From Hyaloperonospora brassicae (lineage: Eukaryota; Oomycota; Peronosporomycetes; Peronosporales; Peronosporaceae), in NCBI GenBank assembly GCA_947650285.1, contig CANTFL010001299.1:62001-126000 (forward strand): a stretch of DNA of 64,000 nucleotides, given 5' to 3'. Shown piece after piece: positions 1 to 9,999 of this stretch. Every line of letters starts with the position of its first letter. The first letter of the stretch is position 1. The notes below the pieces were generated by a model. The model ran no database searches. It was not told the origin of the DNA and was given only the letters and a program-made list of their open reading frames with translations. A program made the position numbers and the translations under genes.

Positions 1-1888
1 GTCGAGTGCTCGATAATCAGCTTCGAGCTGTGTCAACGCTGATCTTCTTGTGCCTAACTCGTCGAGCTTTGTGGTTTGCTTGGACGCTTACTCGTCGATT
101 CTTCCTCGGCCACTTTAACCTTGGTGGCGAAATCTTGCCACCCATTTTTCGGCTAAACATACCCCCCAACGCGTTATCAACGAGTTGACGATAGATCATG
201 GGAACATTCTTGAGTCTAAACGGCATACACCGCCACTCAAAATGCCCGAAGGAGCATACAAACGCTGACAAATGCCGCGTTCGTTCCGTCATCATTAACG
301 CCGAAAATCCGCTGGCCGCATCAAGTGAGCCAAATTACTGGTAGCTGTCTAGTTCGGTCAACAGATCGTCGACTATTGGTATCGCGTATTCAATACTGGC
401 CGTGACTGCATTGACTCGTTTAAAATCGATACATAGCCGGATGTCAACTCCATTCTTCTTTATGACGATAACGATGGGCGACGCCCATGGGCTTCGGGAT
501 AACGAGATCAATTTTGCCTTTAATAATCCCTCAAACAGCACGTACAGCTTCAATAGTTAGTGCAATGGATCCCGTCTGGCCAGTTGCTTGACGGGATCAT
601 GACCTTGGACGTCGATATCACATACCGCCCGTACTCCGAAGGCGGTAGCGCGTTACCACTGGAGATCATGATTCCTTCGTATTTTCAAAACAGACCAATC
701 AACTTTGCTTGTTGGGCTTCCGTGTGATTTATGCATACAACATTATCTCCGAGGTATTCCAGTTTGTTCGGCGCCAATTATGTAAGATCTGGTAAGAACG
801 CAGGTTCTTGAGCATAACTTATCTGGCTAATGTCGTTCGCGATTAATTCGAAATCTGACGTTTAAATCGGAGGGTGTGTCGATGGGTCATCCGTGCTCGT
901 CGCATCGACTGCCTTTAATTAACTCAAGAATCGTCGATCTAGGTCATAAAACTGTGATTCGTATCCGCCTGTCGTCGTATCGTCCCGCAGGTCGTCGGAT
1001 CGGCTGGCAGAAACTGGTTCGATATCAACATGTCCGTCTGCAGCGCTCGAATGTCCGGGTTGGGCTGAGTACCATACGTAGATACTACCGCTATCCTTTC
1101 CCGTGCACGTGATTGAGCACAGCTTTTGCGCGGGAGTAGCGTTGCCTACGCTTCGTCAGGTGGTCGTTTCCTTTGTCAGTCCCGAATTGTTCCTCAGATC
1201 GTGTGCACGACCAATTTCGGTCTGGGTAGATTCATTATCGTTGCGCTCTATGGGTGTGTAGACAGTTTCGTCAGACGTGGTTGTTATATCATGGAGGACG
1301 TGATCCCACGTTGTAAAATTCCTGTAGGTCGTGTGTAAGCTTGCCGCTCGACAGAAGGCGGTTGTTGACTCAGCCATTCCGCATACTTCTGCTGCTCTTT
1401 CTGAAACAACCATCCGTCCATCACATTCTCATATGATAACACCTGCCAGTCGTGATGAATCGTCGCGTTAAGTCTTACGTCATCCCGTGGTAGAATTTCG
1501 TGTGGTAACCATAGCCCGATTGGATATTGCGCTGGACAAGAAGCGCTTCTCGTCGAGACGTTCGTCAGTCTTACTCTCGAAGCCGTCCCTTTCCGATTAT
1601 ATATCATCGTCGGCACGAGTGTAGGTAGGCGACGTGTCCATAGCACATGAGTCAGCTTACTGGGTTGATTCCGCTGCTTTTGGAACTATTCATACGACCG
1701 ACTCTCGACATCCAATGCTCTAGCTAGTCCTCCAGTGACCTTATCCCCCTATGAGGTGTCGTCGATATCTCATGCTGATCTTTACAGAGGTATGGAGATC
1801 TCATCCGGCAGTTTGGCTGTCGCGTAGAACAATTCCAGTAGGATGCCGGCTGGTATCATGAAACCTGTCCCGAGAATGAGGTCCACCT
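1..1888 (-). pseudogene. Ty3/gypsy pol remnant (reverse transcriptase side)
   Basis: This is the downstream half of a minus-strand Ty3/gypsy polyprotein. Frame 335-553 carries the RT entry region, with SPWASPIVIVIKKNG followed by RLCIDFKRVN. Frame 17-295 carries the following block, with FGHFEWRCMPFRLKN. These are typical of gypsy RT. The intervening frames (1156-1646) probably cover the protease-RT linker but are not individually recognisable. Stops and shifts separate the pieces, so the gene is dead. It continues out of the window to the left, and its gag-protease half lies at 5734-8818 beyond the inserted copia element. Confidence 0.75.
1884..1888. repeat. Target-site duplication, left copy
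   Basis: The five bases CACCT directly precede the 5' LTR of the copia element, and the same five bases directly follow the 3' LTR at 5729-5733. A 5-bp duplication is normal for copia integration and fixes both element ends. Confidence 0.93.
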
Positions 1889-2142
1889 TGTTGATGTGTG
1901 CACTGTCAATGCACGGTCAACAAAGCCAACTGTGCTTTGCTACGCACAAGTGACAAGACAGCGATGATACGACAGGGTGTAAACGGTTCACGTGCAGTCT
2001 GATGATTCTAGAACTACCTTGAGTGTATGTTCTAGAATCCATCAAGATCAGGGAAAGCTACAAGGTAGAAGAAGATAACACGACGAGTAAGTTCATAGGA
2101 AAACTAATTCAATACACTTTCCAATTTTCCTTCGACATAACA
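1889..2142 (+). repeat. Copia 5' LTR
   Basis: This 254-bp LTR starts TGTTGATG and ends ATAACA. It matches 5475-5728 at 253 of 254 positions by direct reading. It should contain the promoter and polyadenylation signals of the element. A perfect 10-bp inverted repeat (2005-2014 and 2029-2038) lies in its second half. Confidence 0.95.
2005..2038. promoter_or_regulatory. Inverted repeat with two TTCTAGAA cores in the LTR
   Basis: ATTCTAGAAC at 2005 and its exact reverse complement GTTCTAGAAT at 2029 are separated by 14 bases. Each arm contains the palindrome TTCTAGAA, which fits the TTCnnGAA core of a heat-shock element. The structure could equally be an RNA hairpin near the R region. It is repeated in the 3' LTR at 5591-5624. 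A regulatory role is inference only. Confidence 0.35.
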
Positions 2143-2154
2143 GGTTATGAGCCC
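2143..2154 (+). other. Primer-binding site matching the initiator tRNA-Met anticodon arm
   Basis: GGTTATGAGCCC begins at the first base after the 5' LTR. Its complement, GGGCTCATAACC, is the anticodon stem-loop sequence of eukaryotic initiator tRNA-Met, not a tRNA 3' end. This points to priming by a half tRNA cut in the anticodon loop, as known for Drosophila copia and yeast Ty5. Confidence 0.75.
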
Positions 2155-2188
2155 AAAAGCTTAAGGAACTCTGCCAGAAGCCAGTACG

Positions 2189-5100
2189 ATGAAGAAACCC
2201 GATGACCTGCTTGGAACAGACAACTACTTCCATTGGGAATTCAATATGAAGATGACACTTGCGAGGAAGGGCCTGCTAGAGCACATCTTGGAAGTGAAGT
2301 CGGAGCAGGAGATGACGGAGGATTGGAAGGTCAAGGACATGAAGGCGTTTGCTATTATTGCTCAAGGGATCGAAGTAAAGCATCAGACGAAGATCAGACA
2401 TGCTCGCACTGCGAAGGAAGCATGGGAAACACTACGCGACTACTACAACAAGACAAACCTTCAGAATCGAGTGGCACTGACACGTCGATTGCACGAATTT
2501 CGTATGGATGAGGGAGGCGACATGGTGAGCCACCTCGACCGTTTCGATGAACTTGTTTTGAGTATGGAGGCGGTGGGCGATACCATGGACGACGCACGCC
2601 AGATGACAGTTCTGCTGAGTAGCTCACCGGCAGAGTACGAGATGATTGTGTCCATCATTGAGAATTCCATGGGTGTGACGATGGTGGATGTGAAAGAAAA
2701 GCTGTTGAAGGAACACAAGAAGAAGCAGCAGCAAGAGGTCTCCGAAGGAGCTTTCCGCGTTGGTCGTGGAGGCCATAAACAGGATCGTGGTCGTGGAATG
2801 CGCAAACAACGTGGTGCAGAAGAGAGCTGGAAGAAGAAACAGCCGTTTCGTGGGAAGTGTCACCGCTGTAACAAGATCGGACACAAGCAGTTTGAGTGCC
2901 GATCTGCCACCAAGAATGATGGAAATGAAATGGCATTCACGGCCACAAACGGATTAAAAAAAGGATGGTTGTTGGACAGCGGCGCCTCGTCACATATGAC
3001 CCCAGCCGAAGAAGATTTCTTTGAGTACGAGAAATTGAGAGAAGCCATTCAAGTTCGCGTTTCCGATGGTGCGGTCATGAATGCAATTGGACGAGGAAGC
3101 ATTCGATTTCGCTGTACGAATGGTACAGCAGTGACTGTGAATGAAGTATTGCACATTCCAACGCTGGACAGACGACTACTAGCGGTGCCCAAGATCGTCC
3201 AGCGTGGGTACAACGTTCGATTCGGTGAAAAATACTGCGGTATCTACAAGGATAATGTGTTGATGATTTCTGCGAAGCGCATGAGAAGCGTGTACACTCT
3301 TGATGTGGAGTATGAGCACGCGATGTTGGTAGAACATGGAGATCAACCAAGTAACTTACAACAAGATGGTGATGAAGATGTTGAAATGGAAGAGCACGAA
3401 ATTGTCGAAGATGTGGAGATGGAAGTACCGAGTTCTGACAATGACATCAGTAACACCCCTTCGAGTGAGACAAGCAATCATTATCTTGCAAGAAATATGA
3501 ACAACGAACAACATCAACACACTTCCCAAGTAATTCAACAAGGACCTCGTCACCAAGAACTCGAATTACACAATCCGCACGACTCTGGAGCGATGGTGTT
3601 CCGTCCACAACTTAAGCGTCGTTCCGGTCGCGAGCATCAGTATCGTGTTCTTACTAACGATGCCAGTGGGAGAAGTGAATCCGGACCACGAGGAGGTGTT
3701 GATGAAATGCTACCAATTGAGCAACCTGTTCAGCTTTTGTTGGAAGACAATAATACTAGTACCACAACAGAAAACAGCATTGTGCCATACAATGAAAACC
3801 ATGAAGCCAGTGGGAGTGAAGATGACGAACCTCCTTCCAAGCGATCGCGAATAAACAGCGATGTGGCATTGATAGCAGAAGTTGCCATGATAGCTCGTGA
3901 TTTACCTGGCTCTTATGCGGAGGCAGTGAATGGACCTGACAGATACCAATGGATTAAAGCTATTGAGAATGAATTTGCGGCTCATGAGCGTAACAAGACG
4001 TGGACACCAATTGTACGCAAGCCTGGAATGAAACCAATTGGATCGAAGTGGGTATGGGCTAAAAAGAGTGATGGTCGATACAAAGCACGACTTGTGGCGC
4101 TCGGATTCCTGCAACAATATGGTATCAACTTTTTCGAGACATACGCGGCTGTCGCCAGTATGAACTCCATCAGGATGCTATTGTCGATTTGCTGCGCAGT
4201 AGGATATGTGATCGACCAGCTTGATGTTGATACGGCCTACCTGAATGCCGACCTACAAGAAGAAGTATACTTGTTACCACCCAAAGGGATGAAAATTGGC
4301 AGCGAGTTTGTACTTAAATTGAATCGCGCGCTTTACGGACTTAAGCAGGCTGCAAATGCCTGGAATAAGACGATTCACAATGCATTACTGGAGATGGGAT
4401 TTGTCGCGTGCGGTGCTGATCGATGCATATACAAGATAAAGGATGGTGAAGGCTGGGCGTACGTGTGCTTATACGTTGATGATATGATTGTGGCTGCAAA
4501 AGAAGCAACCACGGTACGCAAGGTGAAAGAACAAATCTCTCAGCGGTTTCAAACCAAAGACCTTGGTCCAGTGAAGCACTTGCTTGGAATGGAAGTTATG
4601 TACGACCGAAAGAAGCGTGAGATGTTTATTTCGCAACAAAGATACATCGAGGAGACTGCAGACATGTTTGGACAGACTCAAGCCCGACCAACTGGTAACC
4701 CATGTGATCAGAGCATGAAACTGTCCAGCGCAAACAGTCCAAAGTCCGATGTCGAAAGACAAGCCATGAGTCGTACACCGTACCGCCAATTGCTGGGACG
4801 ACTGCTGTTTATAGTGACCACGACCAGACCAGACGCAGCATTTCCTGTGAGCCAACTTGGACGATTTGCAGAAAACCCTGGTTCACAACACTGGAAGGCA
4901 CTGATCAAAGTGCTAAGATACCTCCGCTCGACGAGTGATTTTGGATTACACTACAGTGTTGACAAACTACAGCAACAACTAACAGCGTATAGTGACGCCG
5001 ATTGGGGAAACAGCTTGGACGACCGTCGATCGGTATCTGGTGTTTTGCTGGTGCTTAATGGAGGCCCTGTTATATTTAAGTCTAAGTACCAGCGCACCGT

Positions 5101-5467
5101 TGCATTGAGTACTTCTGAGGCTGAATACATGGCGCTAAGCATGTGCACTCAAGACATACTATGGGCAAGGATGTTAATGGCTGACCTCGGATTCGAGCAG
5201 AAGAATCCTACTGTCATCTACGAGGATAATCAAGGAGCCATTGCTCTCGCAACAAACCCAGGATACCATGCGCGGACTAAACACGTAGACATACGTCACC
5301 ACTTTGTCCGAGAGAAAGTTCTGGCCGGTGATATAAAGGTGATCTACAAGGAGACGGAACATCAACTTGCCGACATACTAACGAAGGCACTCGGCACCAA
5401 GCGATTCCAGTACCTCCGTGCCGGAATGGACATCAAGGTACGTGATGGACCCGAGCATCAACAGTGA
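2189..5467 (+). CDS. Copia Gag-Pol polyprotein without integrase (1092 aa)
   Basis: Domains in order are as follows. A Gag of the UBN2/retrotran_gag type spans about residues 10-190. A zinc knuckle CHRCNKIGHKQFEC is at 224-237. An aspartic protease has LLDSGASSHM at 261-270. An acidic low-complexity linker covers about 380-560. RT follows with ARLVALGFLQQYG, LDVDTAYLNADL and the catalytic YVDDM. RNase H has AYSDADWG, ALSTSEAEYMALS and YEDNQGAIALA. The C-terminus has DILTKAL. Copia polyproteins normally carry the HHCC pre-integrase zinc region and a DDE integrase core between protease and RT. Neither is present, and the frame stays open across the junction. The start ATG lies 46 bp after the LTR. 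With all other catalytic motifs intact, the protein could still make particles and cDNA, but insertion would need integrase in trans. Codons look undegraded, in contrast to the surrounding gypsy debris. Confidence 0.93.
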   Translation: MKKPDDLLGTDNYFHWEFNMKMTLARKGLLEHILEVKSEQEMTEDWKVKDMKAFAIIAQGIEVKHQTKIRHARTAKEAWETLRDYYNKTNLQNRVALTRRLHEFRMDEGGDMVSHLDRFDELVLSMEAVGDTMDDARQMTVLLSSSPAEYEMIVSIIENSMGVTMVDVKEKLLKEHKKKQQQEVSEGAFRVGRGGHKQDRGRGMRKQRGAEESWKKKQPFRGKCHRCNKIGHKQFECRSATKNDGNEMAFTATNGLKKGWLLDSGASSHMTPAEEDFFEYEKLREAIQVRVSDGAVMNAIGRGSIRFRCTNGTAVTVNEVLHIPTLDRRLLAVPKIVQRGYNVRFGEKYCGIYKDNVLMISAKRMRSVYTLDVEYEHAMLVEHGDQPSNLQQDGDEDVEMEEHEIVEDVEMEVPSSDNDISNTPSSETSNHYLARNMNNEQHQHTSQVIQQGPRHQELELHNPHDSGAMVFRPQLKRRSGREHQYRVLTNDASGRSESGPRGGVDEMLPIEQPVQLLLEDNNTSTTTENSIVPYNENHEASGSEDDEPPSKRSRINSDVALIAEVAMIARDLPGSYAEAVNGPDRYQWIKAIENEFAAHERNKTWTPIVRKPGMKPIGSKWVWAKKSDGRYKARLVALGFLQQYGINFFETYAAVASMNSIRMLLSICCAVGYVIDQLDVDTAYLNADLQEEVYLLPPKGMKIGSEFVLKLNRALYGLKQAANAWNKTIHNALLEMGFVACGADRCIYKIKDGEGWAYVCLYVDDMIVAAKEATTVRKVKEQISQRFQTKDLGPVKHLLGMEVMYDRKKREMFISQQRYIEETADMFGQTQARPTGNPCDQSMKLSSANSPKSDVERQAMSRTPYRQLLGRLLFIVTTTRPDAAFPVSQLGRFAENPGSQHWKALIKVLRYLRSTSDFGLHYSVDKLQQQLTAYSDADWGNSLDDRRSVSGVLLVLNGGPVIFKSKYQRTVALSTSEAEYMALSMCTQDILWARMLMADLGFEQKNPTVIYEDNQGAIALATNPGYHARTKHVDIRHHFVREKVLAGDIKVIYKETEHQLADILTKALGTKRFQYLRAGMDIKVRDGPEHQQ

Positions 5468-5474
5468 GTGGGAG
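5466..5474 (+). other. Polypurine tract
   Basis: GAGTGGGAG lies directly before the TG of the 3' LTR and overlaps the stop codon of the polyprotein. This is the expected place for the plus-strand primer. Confidence 0.6.
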
Positions 5475-5728
5475 TGTTGATGTGTGCACTGTCAATGCAC
5501 GGTCAACAAAGCCAACTGTGATTTGCTACGCACAAGTGACAAGACAGCGATGATACGACAGGGTGTAAACGGTTCACGTGCAGTCTGATGATTCTAGAAC
5601 TACCTTGAGTGTATGTTCTAGAATCCATCAAGATCAGGGAAAGCTACAAGGTAGAAGAAGATAACACGACGAGTAAGTTCATAGGAAAACTAATTCAATA
5701 CACTTTCCAATTTTCCTTCGACATAACA
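5475..5728 (+). repeat. Copia 3' LTR
   Basis: This is the second 254-bp LTR, identical to the 5' copy except for A at 5521 (C at 1935). It is followed by the CACCT duplication at 5729-5733. Confidence 0.95.
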
Positions 5729-5733
5729 CACCT
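5729..5733. repeat. Target-site duplication, right copy
   Basis: CACCT follows the 3' LTR and equals 1884-1888. Confidence 0.93.
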
Positions 5734-8700
5734 CCGCATGATTCAGCATAATTCACACTTCAAATTCGTAAACTGCTTCCCATCCAAGAGTGACTTTCGC
5801 TATGGTCCATGAATTGGTGACGACTTTCGATGTTCTGATTTTTTATACATCAATATGTTTTTCCGTGCTTATGTGACTCTTGAGCTTGAGCTTTCGTGCG
5901 AAATCCTCACTGATTGCCAATATGTTAGCTCCGGTGTCAAGTAGTATCTTAGCTGGTTTTAATTTACTGCTTCAATTGCAAAAGCTCTCATTTTTACTCT
6001 CCGGTCAAACTTCCTGGACGAGCATCATCCTAGTCGCTCTCCTTGTAACAACTTCATTGGTTTCTCCGATTGCATCTGTTGATGAGAGTTGGACGACGCG
6101 TCCATCCGAGCCATTGCTCTTTCTCCATCGACCTGGTCATCCGCCATGGACGACCCAGGTTGGCTCTCCACTCTATCGATTTATTTCACTAATCTCATCG
6201 CCGGGCATTCTTGTGTCTCCAACAAAGGCGAATACGTAGTTCGCTTCGACTGCTGACTCCACTGACTGTAACAGACCGTTATTTCCCGACCCAGTCAAAA
6301 GTCGGCGAGCATCCTAGTTTAAAAACCTGGGCGAATAGATGTGTTGAAGTTCTTCGGGTACCGTTGTTCGATCTATCGATGACTTGACAAATTGAGTGAG
6401 TCGTTCGAACTCCTTGAACAATTAACACCTGCCGACGTCATGCCCTTGTTTGACGAACTTGGAACGGCATCTGCAAAAGTGAGCGTCGTGTCCTACTACA
6501 CCACACGCCATACAGGGACCCCATCGTCGGCGTTCTCTCGAATGGTCTTGCCGATGACGCTGGTTTACTTAGTCACGTTGATCAGATCGCACTTCATCCT
6601 CAGTCGGTACGCCAGCCCGATCCATAAAGTTAGGACCGGGTCGTACCCGCTCACTGCGTTCTGTAGGTAACTCCACCCTGTTCACTTCTCTGCCTACCTC
6701 CATGTAGTCGGTGTCAGGATCCGACTCGTAGGCGTAGGAGTATTTGTAGTCGTTTTCTTCATCATGTGCCTCCTACTGATCAGCGTGTTGTCTCAGTCTC
6801 TAATTCTCCACTGCAGCCCGCAAATTGTCCGTAGTCGCTGATGCGAGTATGATACGACGGCTACTATCGTGATCGTATCGTCCTGTCCGTTCTTTACTAC
6901 GAGGTTGTATTTCTCTGCAGACTAGTCGGGATTCTTCATATCTATATCGGTGATCGAATTGGTGACCATCACGCCTATTATCACGTTGAACCTCTGATGG
7001 ATACGTACTGTCGTTTCGACCGTCACTGCGGCGATTGATCCGGGACTCGTATCTGTGTGAGTCGGACGGTCGATTACGGCTCATTCGGTCTCGTTGCTTC
7101 TTGCACTTTTCACCTAGCAGCCGATGACTGATGATCTGCGCCACTCAATGCGTATCACCCAGCCGTTGCGGGTAAATAAAATCCATCAAGTCGTCGTTTA
7201 CAAAGTCGAGCAAGAAGTGCTCCACATGATCTTCAGACTAGGATTCACACTTCTCGTATTGAATCTGCGCTGCTCGAGCTTATCCATTCAGGCGGAGGAG
7301 GAAGTCGTACATGTTTATATTCTTGACGCTTCGCCGAGTACTACCTCGATCTTGCCGATTGATCGTACTGTGAACAGTAGTACTTTTAAAACGCCTAGCT
7401 AAGCAAATTCTATATCCGTTGCGTTTTCTTCGACAACTGTTTATACCAACTCTTGGCAGCCTTCCTTAGACTCAATGAAAACGGCTCACACCAGTCGTTC
7501 TGAAGTTTGCACGTTCCTTTCATCTTATCAATCAATGTTTTGATCCGCTCGAGGGTTCCGTCGGAACGGTATCGCCTTCCCTCAAACTTGGCGATTTTCT
7601 CAACGGGGCATGTGTCCCTACCTCGAGTAATTGTCCTCGTTCACTTACTGACCCTTCAAAGCTCAAACGATGATTGCAGTAGTTCGTCGAATTACTTCCG
7701 CGTTGTTGGACAGACTAATCCTCGTCATTTTCATCCTCGTCGTCTTCGTCATCTGGACCTCGTTCATATTCTCCTCTCACTAAAGAACGTTTCCCTCTCG
7801 TCGGGAGGGATGATCTTGGTATTTTCATGTGAACATCCTCCACGTATGGTGATCTCTCCACTCGAGAAAACACCTCCGGTACCGCTATATCAACCTCAAC
7901 CTTTTGAGCATTCGTCCCCACTTAAGTCTCGCTGAATCTTTCCTTTGACTCGTGACGCGATGGTATCGGTGCTTTCTCTTCCATCATAAAGACGTATCCG
8001 TGTAGTTGTTCCATCGTCATCTTGACGCTTGGAATCGCATGGATTTCAAATGCGTCCCTGAGCCTATCTCTCCATCCCTTAATCTCTTTGTCTACCACCC
8101 GTGGGTTAAAGATTACATCAGCTAGCTTGGGATCTCGCGTTGCCTTACACTATTATCCCATCGCGCGCAAAAGTTATATCAGGTACGGCGATAGTGCTTA
8201 AAGGCTCAAACGGTGCAGGTCATGTTCATCATGGTGCTGAGATTTGACCATTTCGCCTACGTATATTGTTTAATTCCAAACTGCTTGATCCACTTGCTCT
8301 TTTTCATCTCCTCAGAAATTCGATAAAGGATCCGGTTAGCCTGCGGAGTATACATGCCTTTCGCGGTCCTAAAAGATGGCCGATTGAAGCTCTCCTACAC
8401 CTAGCCTCAGTTCGTCGTCATCGATCTTTCCTTGCTCAGCTTGCACAAAGTCTCTCACCGCATGTGCATGCTTCTACTACATTGCATGCACGTGACTCAC
8501 ACGCACCGCGTGTAGCACACGCTTCTCCACATCGTCCTCGAGTACTCCTCCGCTGTTGTACTTGTTCCTTTCATATTGGTTCTCCTTTACATGGTCACCT
8601 TCTTCGAACTCGTCAATCCTAGGCTCCCGCTTCGTTTCCACCTTCATCTCGGTGTCGTTCGTTGACGCTTGGTTTGACTCAGCGCGCACCGATCTCCCAG

Positions 8701-8818
8701 CAGTCGCTGAGGTCCCGCCGCTCGCTAGTTTCGAATGGATGTCCATATCGCTCGTAGTTGGATGATTGGTACCTGCTGAACAATTGCACATCCTGAATTT
8801 CCGGGTCGCGGCACCAGT
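5734..8818 (-). pseudogene. Ty3/gypsy gag-protease remnant
   Basis: This is the upstream half of the minus-strand gypsy element split by the copia insertion. Reading leftwards there are an acidic gag-like segment (8477-8791), another acidic segment (7715-7921), and an Arg/Ser-rich gag C-terminus (6800-7144). An intact-looking zinc knuckle CMACGVVGHDAHFC follows at 6514-6473. Then comes a retroviral-type protease active site ILLDTGAN, with DTG at 5938-5930. Stops and shifts occur between these blocks. The order gag, knuckle, protease, copia, RT (1-553) shows that the insertion fell between protease and RT. Confidence 0.75.
8801..8816 (-). other. Gypsy primer-binding site
   Basis: Read on the minus strand this is TGGTGCCGCGACCCGG, starting two bases inside the LTR edge. 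A TGG start (complement of the tRNA CCA end) is the usual gypsy form. The exact primer tRNA was not identified. Confidence 0.6.
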
Positions 8819-9450
8819 TGTGGTATAGTAGTTATTTAATTCTGTAGTATAACAGTCGTTACCTACAAACTCAACAGTCGCCTAGCTTGGTCGGCGCACG
8901 GTCTAGTACGTAAAGGTCACCCTCTTGCGGTTTGCACCTTCGTAGTTCAGTTGTGGCTCTCGCCTAACCAATTCCTTACAACCACTCCTCCAGACGCCAA
9001 CCTGAGCTCAGCAGCCGCGAAACCTCTCTTTTCCTGTAACTTCACACCAAATAATGGAAGCCGACTATCACACGTTTTGACAGGTCACCGGGTGCATTGA
9101 CCTCCCGACTAGAAGCCTTTCGGCACCCTCGGCTGATGCCGACCGGCTTGTCGTTCGACAAGACTTTCAGCGGTACCGTTTATTGGGTCACCGACTTTTC
9201 ACTTGACAAGTCTAACATCGGTCCCTTCACTAGGTTTATCGGCCCGTCGTCGACGGATCTCCCTCTTTTTCTAGCAGCGAGCGCCGCCCAACCCGGGCCT
9301 TCCTGATCTCTTGGTACTACCTTTCGATACCTCTACGAGCTATGCCTCTCGAGTTTCGACGTCAGGCATTATCTAGCCCACGCAGGGACTTACCTATAGT
9401 TTACGCGTGTCTTGGACTTATACAATTCTGCTCTGTATTTTTTATCTCTA
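8819..9450 (-). repeat. Gypsy 5' LTR (minus orientation)
   Basis: On the plus strand this block starts TGTGGTATAGTAG beside the primer-binding site. It aligns along about 630 bp to a second copy at 34625-35260, sharing long blocks such as CGTTTTGACAGGTCACCGGG and GCATTATCTAGCCCACGCAG. The edge at 8819 is set by the primer-binding site. The edge near 9450 is where similarity fades and is only approximate. Confidence 0.7.
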
Positions 9451-9539
9451 CTTCTGTCGCTGAACCGCTAAATTGTCCCCTGTTCATCTCCTCCTCCTCA
9501 TCCATTAATTAATTGTAATGTGTCGTCGTCGATTGCCTC

Positions 9540-9680
9540 GCGCTCTTCACTACTCCCTATCTTCGACGACCTACAATTTGACGACCTCGACTTCGACGGT
9601 GTCAACTACCTTCAATTTGACGACCTCCAATTCGACGAAATCCTGCTCGATGAATCTAATCCGACGACCTCGACTTCGAT
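9540..9680. repeat. Degenerate short tandem repeat (TTCGACGACCTC-like)
   Basis: Variants of TTYGACGACCTCSAATTCGACG recur several times. An open frame here (9520-9750) reads as repeated DDLQFDD-type blocks. This most likely reflects the repeat and not a real protein. Confidence 0.45.
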
Positions 9681-9760
9681 GACTTTGACATCGCGGACCA
9701 CCGTTGCATCCACGCATAAAGTATACAAGAGTTTTCCCACTAAATTCTGACATCACATTA

Positions 9761-9880
9761 CCCACCACATTATACAGCATTCTTGTGCGTCAATGTTTAT
9801 CTACCACCTCATACAACGTTTTTATACGTCAATTCATATGCGCCACCCATACAACACCTTTTGCGTCAATCCTTAGCCAC
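9761..9880. repeat. Imperfect ~40-bp tandem repeat, three copies
   Basis: Three consecutive segments each show CCACC, then AYACARC, then a GCGTCAAT or ACGTCAAT block (beginning near 9762, 9802 and 9842). The copies are diverged. Nothing else is recognisable between the gypsy LTR and the next decayed element. Confidence 0.4.
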
Positions 9881-9999
9881 CACCTATATTCGTCAGCTGA
9901 CAATCTCCACCTCGTACGATTACATCACTTCAAACAATTTCGACTAACTTTATACCGATCAAACTCGTGCGTCAAAAGCATCACAGTTCAGATCTGCTT

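Larger units (their letters stand above)
1889..5728 (+). mobile_element. Ty1/copia LTR retrotransposon lacking integrase
   Basis: This is a complete LTR-to-LTR insertion of 3840 bp. It has 254-bp LTRs (TGTTG...AACA), a primer-binding site at the 5' LTR edge, one long open frame, a purine tract before the 3' LTR and a 5-bp target duplication. The LTRs differ at a single position (C1935 versus A5521), so the insertion is recent. The open frame goes from protease to RT with no integrase, so the element is predicted to be non-autonomous and to have been integrated with enzyme from a relative. It sits inside an older gypsy element of opposite orientation. Confidence 0.93.
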
